The notes beneath the pieces were generated by a model. It was not told where the DNA came from. It made no database searches and saw nothing but the letters and a program-made list of their open reading frames with translations. Positions 1 through 10,582 of a stretch of 64,000 nt of DNA are shown one piece after another (position 1 is the stretch's first letter; every line of letters starts with the position of its first letter). The stretch is from Mytilinidion resinicola (taxonomy: Eukaryota; Ascomycota; Dothideomycetes; Mytilinidiales; Mytilinidiaceae): assembly GCF_010093595.1 (NCBI RefSeq), contig NW_022985444.1, forward strand, positions 1,859,539 through 1,923,538, given 5' to 3'. Both the position numbers and the translations under genes were made by a program.

Positions 1-2878
1 CGCCCTGTATTTCGAGAATCAATCGTCACACAGTCACCGACTTGGGAATGTGTGAGTGTGCGGTCTTGGTCTTCAACATATTGGAATGTATGTACGACCA
101 GTGCGTGATCTGGAGGTTGGAAATCAAATTTTAGATGAGCTCGACACTGATGGGCAGGGGCTGTAAGCTGGGACTCAACATACACCGTACACATTTTCTG
201 TCATGTCTGGGTGAGCTTAAACTTGAAAACACAGGCAGTTGCAGCCGCTATGTTCGGGAGCCCGAGGATAAAAGTAGCAGCTTGGTTGTTCATGGAGGGG
301 GTATTGCGAGCTGGAACGAAGACGCCAAAAACTCACCGCGGAATGTGTGGGTGGTTTTGGAGTTTCACATACTACCTACGATACATCCACATGTTCTGAA
401 AGCGGGGAATAAAAAGTACACGCACAAATTCCCCAGGATGGAGGATGGTTGTGGGCGAAATTCAACAGGCTACCATGTGGGGATATCTTAGTCTTCAATA
501 TACAGTACTGCAACATAACTTTGAGGACTCTCCTACCACTGCTTGGGGTACTCTTATGGGCTTTCACAACTCCGAACACGATGTCAATGACGATGCAATG
601 GGGACTGGGCAGCCTTTTGACTAGCCCGCTACATGCTAGCTAGCTACTTCTTCCGGTAGTGTCGAGCGATCAAGAGTGGAACCCGCACAGTGGTATCCCC
701 GGGTGCCCAAGCTTATGACCTAGTACTGTACTACTTAACGTTGAAGTAGCTGTGCTATGGAGCCATGTAGGCGCCTTGGGGATTAGGTTCAGCAATTTTC
801 AATGCATGATGGAAGGGTGGCTGCGTGCTACAGACAGGCTGTCGCCCAACATGTGTGGTAGGTCCTGGTCTCAAAATACTTCAACGGAGGGGATCCTGGA
901 TCATGTTCTGGAGCGCCGCAAATTAACTTATCACTACACTCTTGGTCATGGAGGGTGACTTTGCGTGGAACTTTTGAAATCTAACCGTCATCAGCTGCCA
1001 TGTGCGGATAGTGCTGGTTTTACAGAAAATCCGTCGTCCAGTCCAAAATTTTCTGGTGCACCGGATTTTCAAGTAACACTATTTCGTTCAAGATGAAGAG
1101 CAGTTGTGGGCTAGATCGTGAAAGCTGGAATTAGCAGACGAGTATGACTATGTGGCTGGTCCCTGTGTTCAACAATGGATGCTACCTGGCGCGAAGGCCC
1201 GCATTGCGGGGGACCGAAAAGTCAATCAAAACACGCCCCATGAAAGGCGGCTGTGAACCGGAGTGCTGAAGCTCCTCGTGGTTTTCCGGCATGTGGGGTT
1301 GGTTTGGACACGACATTATTAAGTTCTTATGCTTTGGAGGCCTGGGAATCAAACAACAATTCTGCAAATAATTCGATGAACGCAGATCGTAGATTGAGTC
1401 TATAATACAACTTAAGTGCTTCTTTTCATGTGGATGGTCTTCGTAGTAAAAAATCATTATGGCTCTAATACCTATGTCTGGGTGCGTCAGGAGTGAAATA
1501 GCTTAGCATCACTCACAAACAACAGAAGAAGCTCATGGGCCTCCTAGCATGGAAGCAGCTATGGACGGGGATTTGAAAACGGGGATACGCCCATATTATG
1601 AGTAGCTCGTGTGAACTTGAACATACTCATGTGGAGCACAGAGCTATGTTCCGGGGCGGTGTTAGCCACAATTTCCAAGTTTGACCTACATGGAGGCCCG
1701 CTCTGACCTGGGCTCTAAATACAGTACGCGGTGGGTAGACGGTGCGTCTAGAAAATTCTCGTAGTCTTTCAAACCGAGAAGGATCAAGGGCAGTGGTCTA
1801 GTGGCTTTTTAAAGTACTAGAGGGTGGAATCGGATATTGGCCCCGCTCTCAGCGTTGCGGTCGAAAATTGCTGACGAACACGACCCATGTTCGTACATTT
1901 GTCGGCACTGTTTCTTTAATTCACTTGTGGAGTAAGCACGATGTTTGTGTCTAACTTCGAGGCCTACGAGCTAGTGTACTGCACGTGTGATAGCAGCGTC
2001 TATGGTCCCTCATGACTTCAAGCTTAATTCAAAGACAATGCAAGATATACGAGGCCGTAACTTGGAATGTACAAGGATTATGGATAGAAGCGCTCTCATC
2101 TTGATTCCAAAGCTTGTGATGTTGTAATTTGTATGCGCAACGGCCATGAGTGAGTCCCTGACATGATCCAAATCACTTCTAGATAACGGGAATGCCTAAA
2201 GACGGGGAAATTAAACAGGAAAAAGCAGCAAACAAACGTAAAGGCCGGTACCATATACTTACACTACTTATCATTATATATCACCAGCTCTACAAATGTT
2301 AGTGATGCGAGCTAATATCAAACCACCCACCCAGAAGTAAAGAGAGGCTTCAGTCTCCGGCACAAGGCCCGATAACTAATTCTCTCCACGTTGCCGGATT
2401 GCAATGTGTCTACCACCAGCACGAGAAATATCGGACGCAGCTCGAGTTTCCAAGCCTGTGCGAAAGCCCCGGTGGGAGCACTGGTCTCTAACTCCACTTA
2501 GTCGAGGTCCTACGCCAGCCATCAGTGCAATTTACATTACTTGAAACTTGACATCGCGCCTACGTTTTTGAAATTCAATGGGGTACCCTAAGCAGTGGTA
2601 AACGCATGTGCACAGACTTATGGCATCGCTGTAGGCGGGACATGTTCGGAACCATGTCTCGCTCGTGACTTCGGGTAGGGCACGTGATGTATTGCCAAGT
2701 CTGAATGGCAGACCTGCGTCATAAATCTTGTATTACTTCCTCGCGGGTTGTTTCTCTGAGCTTCTTTTTCACCTCACTTACTCTTCATCCTCTGCAAGTA
2801 AGTCTCACCACCAACTTCGTCCATCCATAAATCTAAACCCGCTTCCATCACCCAAAGTCTAACACCTCACTCCCAGAC
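1..2878. other. No gene seen; non-coding left edge
   Basis: I see no reading frame with domain-like or codon-biased content on either strand. Short G-rich phrases around an ATGGAGG core recur near 290, 950 and 1690 and may be traces of a decayed repeat, but they do not align well. The last ~150 bases are pyrimidine-rich and look like the 5' leader of the gene starting at 2879. Confidence 0.5.
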
Positions 2879-3983
2879 ATGGGGAAGAAAGGCTTCCACC
2901 TCGCCGAAGCGCGCAAAGGCTTCGACGAGCTCCTCCGCATGAAGCCAAACATACCCTTCGAACTCTGCGACGCCTGCCAGAGCGCCGACAGCGACGAACC
3001 CCCGCATCCGCCATGGTTATGCCTCCACCAAGAACCACGGGACCTCCATAAGTCCGCCCATAGCTACAGGGAACTGGCGAAGCAGCAGAAGTGTTCCGAG
3101 TGTTCGCAGCGTCGCCATGTCCACAACCCACATTTGAGCTGCGATTGCCCCTACAAGACCGAGCAAAAGCGCCAGCAGTTAAGGGCGGCGAGGGAGGTGA
3201 GAGTGGCGAAGGCGCTCGCGAAGACGAATGCGAAAGACAAGAACGCAGCTAGAGCGGAGAAGAAGAGAGCAAAGAAAGCTGCTGGGGTGAAGAGAGAGAG
3301 ACTTGAGCCATCACGTAAGTCACAAACCAAATAGCGCCCACACTTATCGTAATCATATCCTAACTCGCGCATCTCCAGGCGAAACGGAAAAGGGCCACCC
3401 ACCCTTCACCCTCAAGCCCGCTCTAAGGGGCTTCCAAGCTGTCCTCCGGGCATACCCAGACCTAGTCTTCGAGCCGTGCGCTCTCAGCCAGCAGATTGGC
3501 CACTCCGACGTCGCCCATCCCCCATCGCTATGCCCGTTCCAAACACCAGAGCAACTCGAGATGTCGAAGCAGTGCTGGATAGGATTGTGGGAGACGCAGC
3601 CGTGTGGTATATGCAGGGGAAATTACCGCGTTCACAAGGCACATGAAATGGTTGATTGCCCATTCATAAGCCCACAGCGACGCGATAACCTTATGAGACG
3701 CCAGATGACGGGGGGAACTGTGACGCGGGAGGAGAAGAAAGCCCGCCGCCAGGACAGGGCAGCGCAGCGACAGATGAAGAGAGGTGGTGAACTGCCTGGT
3801 AAATCTGCGAAACAACAGCGACCTTCATCCACGCAGCAACTTCTGCCGGCATTCCCCACCGACCAGGCGTTCAAGCAAGGCCAGACCAATAGAAGCGTAC
3901 AGCAACTCGCCCTTCCGGAGCTGACCTTGCCATTTGGCGTTCTCAACATCAGCGAGCCGATGGACGATGAGATGGAGTTGTAG
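2879..3983 (+). CDS. Internally duplicated Cys/His-rich hypothetical protein (two exons)
   Basis: Function unknown. Exon 1 is 2879-3314 and exon 2 is 3379-3983, with a 64-bp intron (GTAAGT..CCAG) that keeps phase; the protein is 346 aa. It has two related halves. Each opens with a motif like F-x-L-x-x-A-x-x-G-F, continues with a cysteine-bearing segment and an HPP-x-LC motif, and ends in a zinc-knuckle-like Cys/His cluster: CSECSQRRHVHNPHLSCDCP in half one (about residue 72-91) and CGICRGNYRVHKAHEMVDCP in half two. Each half is followed by a basic K/R/A-rich stretch. The intron lies between the halves, so the second copy probably arose by exon duplication. Metal binding is inferred from Cys/His spacing only. 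The start was chosen as the first ATG after a pyrimidine-rich leader. The C-terminal coding segment is echoed downstream of the stop (see repeat at 4037). Confidence 0.72.
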
Positions 3984-4034
3984 ATGATTGCGAGGGCATG
4001 GCAAACCATCGGATACGGATAACAACTGACACCC

Positions 4035-4100
4035 CTGGAGCTGACTTTGCCGCTCGGCGTTCTCAACATCAGCGGGCTAGCGGGCATGGCAATAGATTTG
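4035..4100 (+). repeat. Partial duplicate of the preceding gene's C-terminal coding segment
   Basis: The stretch GGAGCTGACyTTGCCryTyGG-CGTTCTCAACATCAGC occurs at about 3918-3958 inside the gene, encoding LPELTLPFGVLNIS, and again at about 4037-4077, about 119 bp downstream and after the stop codon. A GGGCATGGCAA phrase is also repeated. This is a local tandem duplication that now lies in the 3' untranslated region, unless an unrecognised splice makes it an alternative C-terminus. Confidence 0.7.
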
Positions 4101-4906
4101 TACGCGACGGCAACTGCGGTGTGGAGATGGGAATGATGCTGCTGTTGCATACTAAGATATTGAATGCCATTGCGGTTACGGTACTGCTCTCCGCCCGCGG
4201 CTTTGGGGCGGGTGGAAGAGCTAGGTCGTAGTTTTGAATTAAAGGAATTGGATCCCATGCATTGCCTACGGCGTTAGCCTCTCCAAGCTATTGTGATATG
4301 TATTTGTCTTTTGAAAGTGAGAACATGCCTCTTCGTAAATCTGTGTACTCCTTCCACAGCTGATAGATGTGCTTTGATGCAGGAATTGTGGGGTTTGAAC
4401 GAGTAGGGCAATTGTTGCATTTAGCAGATGTTGAATGGACCAGGCGACATGCGCTAGGACTTGATACCGTGCCTGGCTATATATATCCGTACATTTTCCT
4501 GCCACTGTCTATGGGGCTTCAACCTACTATTAGAAACCGGGGGCAGCGGATACACTCCCAATTTGCGTACACCCTGTTGATGTTGTTAGCGGTAGCATCG
4601 CGAGTTTACCTCTGCGTGAGGAACCTCATGGTATTTTCAGCGTTCTAGAAAAGAGAGAAATTCGGCATTTTAGACAAGTAGTAGACGAGTATACGGATTT
4701 CCATGACGAGGCATTTACATGTATACTTGGTATAAACAAGAAAAACGGGAGTCTTTGGAATCTTCCTATAAACAAAAGAATGATCAATACCCGCCCATGA
4801 ACTTGAGATCCATATCAGGATCAGGCTTTTTGAACTCAAACATCGTTCCCGCGAACTGTGGAAAAAAGAATGTAGACGACGTTACAAGCGCGGTGATTCT
4901 CCCAGG

Positions 4907-6361
4907 TTACTCCTCAGCCACAGTCACCTCCTCAGCCTCAGTCACCTTGCATAGCCCCCATCCCGAAACCGGTTGCAGTGTGTCGATTCCGCTCCGCTCT
5001 TCACCCTGAAGCAACCTTTCGCTGCTGGACATGCGGGCACCGAATGATCCAGCGACGATGCGGATGCTGTAAGGCTACCCGTGGTCCTCGTCGGACATCT
5101 TCACCGTCACCCCGGCATAGCCATAAGGAATCTGACGCACCGGACACGGGTAGTATTTTACCACATTGTCCTTCACGGGGGGGTCCTCATTCACGCGGTC
5201 ATCGTATAAGTCCTCCTCGTATAAGTAGTCCTCGTCTTCATCGTCCTCGCTCACGCCATCTTCGTTCAGGGCGTCCTCGTTTACGGCGGCCCTGGAGAAG
5301 AGGAAGAGGTGTGTGAGGGGGATGAGGTACACGATAAGGCCGGCGAGGAAGGAAGTGAGGATGCGGACGATGCGGGCGATGCGAATGATGCGGACGATGC
5401 GGACGATGCGGACGATGCGGAGGAAGGCGTTCTCGTTTACGTTGCCGTCTTTCAAGTCGTCGTCATTTTTGAGAACGCAGCCCCACCCGCCCCACGACCT
5501 AGGGCGCAACGTTTTGCAGCCGTCCGCCCCCTAGAAGCAGAAGGCAGTGATCCATCCTGAGAGATAAGGGGAGTTCGGTCGATTGTTTAGATGCGCAAAC
5601 TTTTTCCAGAAATCAACGGTACGCGCATCACCTGGACGATCGAAGCACCGAACGAAGTTGGTTAGAATCGGCTTTAAGAGTCGATAGAACTGCGCCGGCT
5701 CTGCTCCTCCAAATCCCTGTAGATAGTCGAGCCTGTTTAGCATGTCTTCCCAGTCTCGGCGCTTTCCGAGCAATGTCTCAGCCGGAATGTCAAGGCCCCA
5801 CGGCTCTCTCGTCGGGAAGTTCAAACATTTCGGTCCTATCCCAACCACGAGGGTCGACGCGACCACCCTGTCCGAGTCTGTCGTAGTAGTGAAGTTAGGC
5901 ATGATCCAATTACGAAAATCTGAATCTTTGAAGACGTTTTGCGGTGTCATCTGAAGTGCCAAGTCGCTGAAGTCAACTGTGTGGAAAGCGCGGATTATCT
6001 TTCTTGGGAGATTCTTTTTATACTCGTATTCGACGATTGGGAAAGCTCGAGGTCTCTTATTTTTGTTGATGAAGAAGCCGACCTGGATGAGGATGGCAAA
6101 TCAAACGTCCTCAGGGCGAATGCAGAGATGATGATGACCGCAGTAGGCGGTCATGCTAGCAAATATGAACCCATTTTCGCTTGGGTGGATTGCTGACTGG
6201 CTTGGGATGTCGCTGAAGGAGGACTCGAATACATTTTGGATGGCTGCTCTCCCTTGTCCGAAAGAGTTTGGAAGGAGATCAATATTCGAGGATGCGATCC
6301 GTGATCGAAGGCGGTTGTGGATCTCTAGCGTACGAGAACAAAGACGAACGGTCGTAGGCAT
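4907..6361 (-). pseudogene. DUF4419-domain protein, pseudogene with three in-frame stops
   Basis: A single reading frame from ATG at 6361 to TAA at 4909-4907 (485 codons) matches the DUF4419 family along its length. In order it shows an N-terminal strand region, HHHLCIRPEDV followed by FAILIQVGFFINKN (family pattern RPDDVW-aIltQ), NWIMPNFTTTT, LLGKRRDWEDMLNRLD, YLSGWITAFC, IPYGYAGVTVK, and VAGSFGA..GIDTLQPVSGW near the end. It is interrupted by TGA at 6103-6101, TAG at 5533-5531 and TAG at 5077-5075. The first two fall where the family has tryptophan (PEDV-W and AFC-x-W), so each fits TGG changed by one G-to-A. No frameshift is seen. A 9-bp microsatellite lies inside (5360-5420) and a short intron near there is possible. 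DUF4419 function is unknown; translation would give an 86-residue product. Confidence 0.83.
5360..5420. repeat. 9-bp microsatellite (GATGCGGAC)n
   Basis: About seven copies of GATGCGGAC with single-base variants. On the minus strand, in the DUF4419 frame, they read as repeated R-I-V. The stretch is absent from my recollection of the family, so it is likely an expansion in the dead gene or within an unrecognised intron. Confidence 0.8.
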
Positions 6362-7898
6362 GGTGTATGTGGAGTTGTATCCTCTGTGCCGCGTTAGAGG
6401 GGTATTCTGAATAGTGTGATGGATAGGAGATGTGTAATAAGGTTCTTGAATATCTATGAACTTTCTACTTACCCGGGTAGAAATTCGGGGTGATAATTTC
6501 AAGGCTTGATACTGAATTGCGGAAACTGAAAGGCGTGCTAGAGGCTGACTCAAGTATTGGCTATGAGCTAAGTGTAAAGACGTCAAAAATTGGGATGAGA
6601 TATTGTAGCGAATGGCTGTATGTCGATGGGGATGAAGAGTTGAGGGGTGTAGCTCTTCATCGGCAGGAGGAGAGATAAACACAAGGTGCTGCTGCACAGG
6701 AAGGGGCCTGACATCGTGGCCGCCCAATATTGGCTGGAAACTGCAACGCCCCATGTGTAGTTCTTTCATGAGAGAATGTCGAAATTCGCGACGGGGAGCC
6801 CCTTTCTACCAAAAGAGGAGGCATGGTTCGTTGAACAAAAAGTGGCAGTCTGTTCTGACTTCGTCCGAGGTAGCTCGAAGAGCTATTCTACTGGCCTCGT
6901 CAAAACTGACGTTTTTCGGTTTTTGATAACGCACTAGAGTACCTCAGGCGGTGCTAGGCAAATGTGCACAAGCCTAGAGAGAGTGTTTATCTAAAGCAAA
7001 TGAGGTTTTAGCAAGAGTCACAGATTCGTGGACAGCCACTTTTTGATCAACGAATCCTGGGGAATACCATAAGAAAAACTCAGGAACACCGCAACATACC
7101 TATACCTACTGTTCAAATCCCAATTCCCTCAGAAGCTCCTCCTTGGCTTGTGCTATCATTTTAGCAAATAAACCCCTTTTACGAATAGCCGATTCTAAAA
7201 CTCCCCATCATGGCCAAATTTCTTATGACATTCGCAGTCTTATACTTGGCGTCGCAGAAGGATGGCCGATTTAATTTTTCACGGTCTCATTGGGCATAGT
7301 GCACGTCACGGTCGGCCTGTACAACTAAGTCGAAGCTACCTTGATTCCTCTTCAGCTTGTTCTTGAATGCGTTTTACCTAAAGTTGCCAGCCCGAAAATA
7401 TTCCTATCACCACCAACTCTTGAGTACAAAAAGCTAGTTGAATGTTCGCTGTATTCATTCCAGCAGTGAGCAAGTCAGCGCCCGGGCGCTTCCGCCATCT
7501 AACTCGCTCGATTTCATGTTGCGTGTTGTGAGCAAAAGGTATGGTGTTGTTAAAATAAAGATCATTATTAGCGTCGGCCAAGCCGGGGGGATATCAGCCC
7601 GACCAGGTGGATATATAGCCCGACTCCATCCTCGCATCCCTCCGAAACTGCATTTTCGACCTCCAACTTTCGTCCAGCACGAGAAATTATGCTGCTTGAC
7701 GAGGAAATGCATGTCCATGGCGACAAAGAGCTAAGGAGGGCGGTAGAGTATAAAGAGGAGGATTGATTCTGCTAGGGAAGGAGCATTTTCATACATCCAC
7801 AACTCTCCTCTCTCCCAGAAAAGATACATCTTTCAAACTTTTGCCAAAACACCCATTTTATTCGAGAACTACGTTCATCTGCGTGTCCAAGATTCACA
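6362..7898. other. Intergenic; no gene seen
   Basis: Contains only short chance frames. The last ~130 bases before 7899 are a CT-rich leader typical of a fungal 5' untranslated region. Confidence 0.5.
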
Positions 7899-8777
7899 AT
7901 GACCACAACCAAGCCCACCCTAGCCTTCTTCGGCGCGACAGGCGGCTGCGCAGCAGCAGCTCTATCCGCAGCCCTACGAGACAACTACACAGCAACAGCC
8001 CGTAAACACCTCCACCCCTAAGCCCACCACACACCTAACATACCCCCCTCAGTGGCGCGCACCCCCGACAAACTCCGCACACTACTCACCACCACCCACT
8101 CCATCCCCTCCTCAACCCTCGCCACCCTCACAATCCACACCGGCAACGTCCGCAACGTGTCCGACGTCAAAAAAGCCCTCATCTCCCCAACTTCCCCCAC
8201 CCACCTCGTCGACACCATCATCTCCGGCATAGGAGGCGGCAACGCGCACTTCCAGGCCTCGCTGTGGAAGCCCGTCGGCATCGACGACCCGCACATCTGC
8301 GAGACGGGCGTCGCGACGATGCTCGCTGCCCTCGCCAGCCTCGCCGACGAAGGGATCAGCACGACCGCTAGCGGTGCGAAGCCGCTGCTGGTGGCGATTA
8401 GCACGCCCGGAGGCTGTGAGTCGGGGCAGAGGGACTTGCTGGTTTTGCTTTGGCCGGTGTTTTACTGGTTGCTGGCGGAGCCGTATATGGATAAGAAGGC
8501 GATGGAGAGGCTGATTTTTAGCGCTGCGGAGGAGGGGAGTGGGATTAGTGATTTTGTGGTTATACGGCCGAGTCTTTTGATGGACGGGCCGGCTAGGGGG
8601 CTAGAGATGGTTAGAGCTGGGTGGGTGTGGGGAATTCCGGGCGTTGAAGGGAGGGAGGAGGAGCAAGGTCCCACGCTCGGCTGTACTGTGGGAAGGGCGG
8701 ATGTTGGGGAGTGGATTTTTCAGGAGGTGGTTAGGAAAGGGGGGTGGGCTGGGAAGTGTGTCACTTTGAATTGGTGA
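7899..8777 (+). CDS. NAD(P)-binding Rossmann-fold protein, NmrA/SDR-like (two exons)
   Basis: Predicted cytosolic NAD(P)-binding protein of the atypical short-chain dehydrogenase / NAD(P)H-binding family; substrate unknown. Exon 1 is 7899-8001 and exon 2 is 8053-8777, with a 51-bp intron (GTAAAC..CTCAG). The splice is supported because it joins the dinucleotide-binding strand-loop LAFFGATGGCAAAAL to TATALARTPDKL, the usual next strand of the fold, in phase. The product is 275 aa, close to the usual size. Later features are an SGIGG turn after the fourth strand, a STPGG segment, a Y-x-x-K-like MDKKAME helix region and FVVIRPSLLMDG, which matches the RP-x-x-L-x-D element of this family. Third codon positions run from C-rich in the first half to G-rich in the second. 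An enzymatic role is not certain. Confidence 0.8.
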
Positions 8778-8883
8778 GGCTTTTGACAGATATCCAATTT
8801 TGAAGTTGATAAGATGGAGTGTGCTCGTTGTAGCTGATTGTCATCCTTCAACAGTCGTGCCTCCGAGAGAAATTCCAAAAAAT

Positions 8884-8998
8884 AATCCTGACGAGAGCGG
8901 GATTCGAACCGAGACCTAGCCAAGCAATACAAAAAAGAAAAACAAGACCTAGGATTAGCATGTTGGGAGATACGGGGCCGACGCCACTGGGGCAAGGT
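8884..8998 (-). tRNA. Degenerate tRNA-Ser(GCT)-like locus
   Basis: On the minus strand there is a perfect B-box GGTTCGAATCC (about 8895-8905), a 3' end CTCGTCA, an oligo-T run just beyond (TTATTTTTT) as for Pol III termination, an A-box-like TGCCCCAGTGG, and TGCTAA, which fits an anticodon loop with GCT. The anticodon stem and the 5' acceptor strand expected to pair with TCTCGTC (GACGAGA) are not found, and the span is too long without an intron. Most likely a decayed or 5'-truncated tRNA-Ser gene. Confidence 0.4.
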
Positions 8999-9594
8999 TC
9001 CTGCTGGTTAGTACGAGGAAGGTTCATTTTACTCGAAATATATGGATAGATTGATGTGAGGGGCGGGATTTTGTGTTTGTTTTGGTAAGGACACGTGTGT
9101 GAGGAGACGCCCCGGCGTGGTGATTTAAGAGGCGCACAATTAATGTACTATTCGCCCAAAGAGAATTTCAACTTTGCGAAAGCATTCGTGGAGGCATGCT
9201 CGAGCTCTAAGTCGATGGCCCAGCGGCCCGTAACCTCTTACCAAGCCAGGGCATAAGAGTCAAGTCTGTGCACGCCCGTTTACCACTGCTTGAGGTGTCC
9301 CCGTAGATTTCCAAAACCCTAGGCGCGATGCCAAGTTTCAAGTAACGTACAGTACATTAGACTGTCTCTTGACTGACTGGCTGCTTACTCTCTGGGCTGC
9401 TCCTCACAGTGGTGTCGAGTGAGTAATAAGTCTTAGAAAGATGCTAGACTCCATGTATACGGCCGAAGCAACCCCAGAAGGATGTAATACTCAACTTGCT
9501 TACTTACGAGACACTATGGTAGCCAGTGCATGGGTTTACGCTAGTCCCAATAAGTCTAACGCCGCGCTCCGCCACTGAGGCCCACTGCCATTTC

Positions 9595-10582
9595 TCAGGC
9601 CCTCAGCCCCGTTGATTTATCAGTACTCTTGGCCATCTCTTCCCACTCCCTACAAGTCTTCAACCCCTCTTCGCACTTCGCCCTGAAACCCGCCACTGCA
9701 TCGCTCCCAAGAGGTACCCGCAATGGCAGCGTTTTCCCCTCAGCCATCCCGGTCCCTTTGGCCAATTCAATCATGCGCTGCACGCCTTTCTCCACATCCC
9801 CGGGCTGGTGCCCATTAACCCTCTCTTCAAACGCTGCTGACGCCGCGTTGAACTCCGCGTAAGCCGGGAGGCGTGGCGGCACGTGGTATAACTTGGTGAA
9901 TGCCGCGGTGTGGAAGTAGCCTGGCTCGACGAGGAGAAGCTTGATGGCGGGCGCCACGACGGCGAGTTCTTTGGCGAGGCACTCTACGGCACCTGGAGAG
10001 CTGGTAAGTACGGCAGACTAGACGCGAGGAGAGGGCTAGGAACCTGCGATTGCGAATTTGGGCGAGGTATAGCTGATTGCGCCGGGGTTGCCTTGCCAGC
10101 CCGCGATGGAGCCGATATAGAGGAGCGTGCCAGAGCCCCTTTCCCGGAGGTAGGGAAGAAAGGCTTTGGTGACGTTGAGCGGGCCGTAGAAGTTTGTTTT
10201 GATCCCCGTTTCCAGCTCTTCCTGGCTATACATGGATACATCAGTCGTCGTCGTCATCTCAGCAAAGATCATAGGGGAATGCTCACGTGAGTTCCTCTAG
10301 CGCGCCACTGATGATAGCTCCGGCATTATTAACCACGATATCGACCCCGCCGAACACGCTCCATGCTTCCTTTGCTTTCTCAGCAATCTCCGCTAGCGGC
10401 TCCGTCACATCTAGATCCATGATAACGGCTCCCGTGTCCTTGAGATGAGCGAGCTTAGTCTCGGCATTTCGACCTGTCGCAATTACGTTATCCCCCGCGG
10501 CGCGTAGCTGGCGAACGAAGCCTTCGCCGAAGCCGCTAGAACAGCCCGTGATAAACCAAGTTTGAGGGGATTCCGTAGCCAT
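9595..10582 (-). CDS. Classical short-chain dehydrogenase/reductase (three exons)
   Basis: NAD(P)-dependent oxidoreductase of the classical SDR family; substrate not predictable. Exons run 10582-10287, 10225-10044 and 9992-9595, with introns of 61 and 51 bp (GTGAGC..ATAG and GTTCCT..CCAG), all in phase; the product is 291 aa. Visible motifs are the cofactor loop TGCSSGFGEG (residue ~12), the adenine-contact Asp in MDLDV, NNAG (residue ~88), the catalytic serine region IGSIAGWQG, and YTSPK as the Y-x-x-x-K pair. After that comes AVECLAKEL and the VEPGYFHT loop typical of the YusZ/oxidoreductase-like branch. The start at 10582 (MATESPQTWFITG) is preferred because it places the cofactor loop at the normal distance; an upstream in-frame Met would add an unlikely leader. 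The middle of the catalytic segment has Pro before Lys, which is uncommon but allowed. Confidence 0.88.

Noticed and set aside
1795..1875. A-box-like TGGTCTAGTGG near a GGTCGAAAATT segment, possible tRNA
   Set aside because: No proper B-box, acceptor or anticodon stems; similarity is too slight.
5309..5560. Asp/Ala-rich plus-strand frame (DADDAGDANDADD)
   Set aside because: Product of the 9-bp microsatellite read on the strand opposite the DUF4419 pseudogene.
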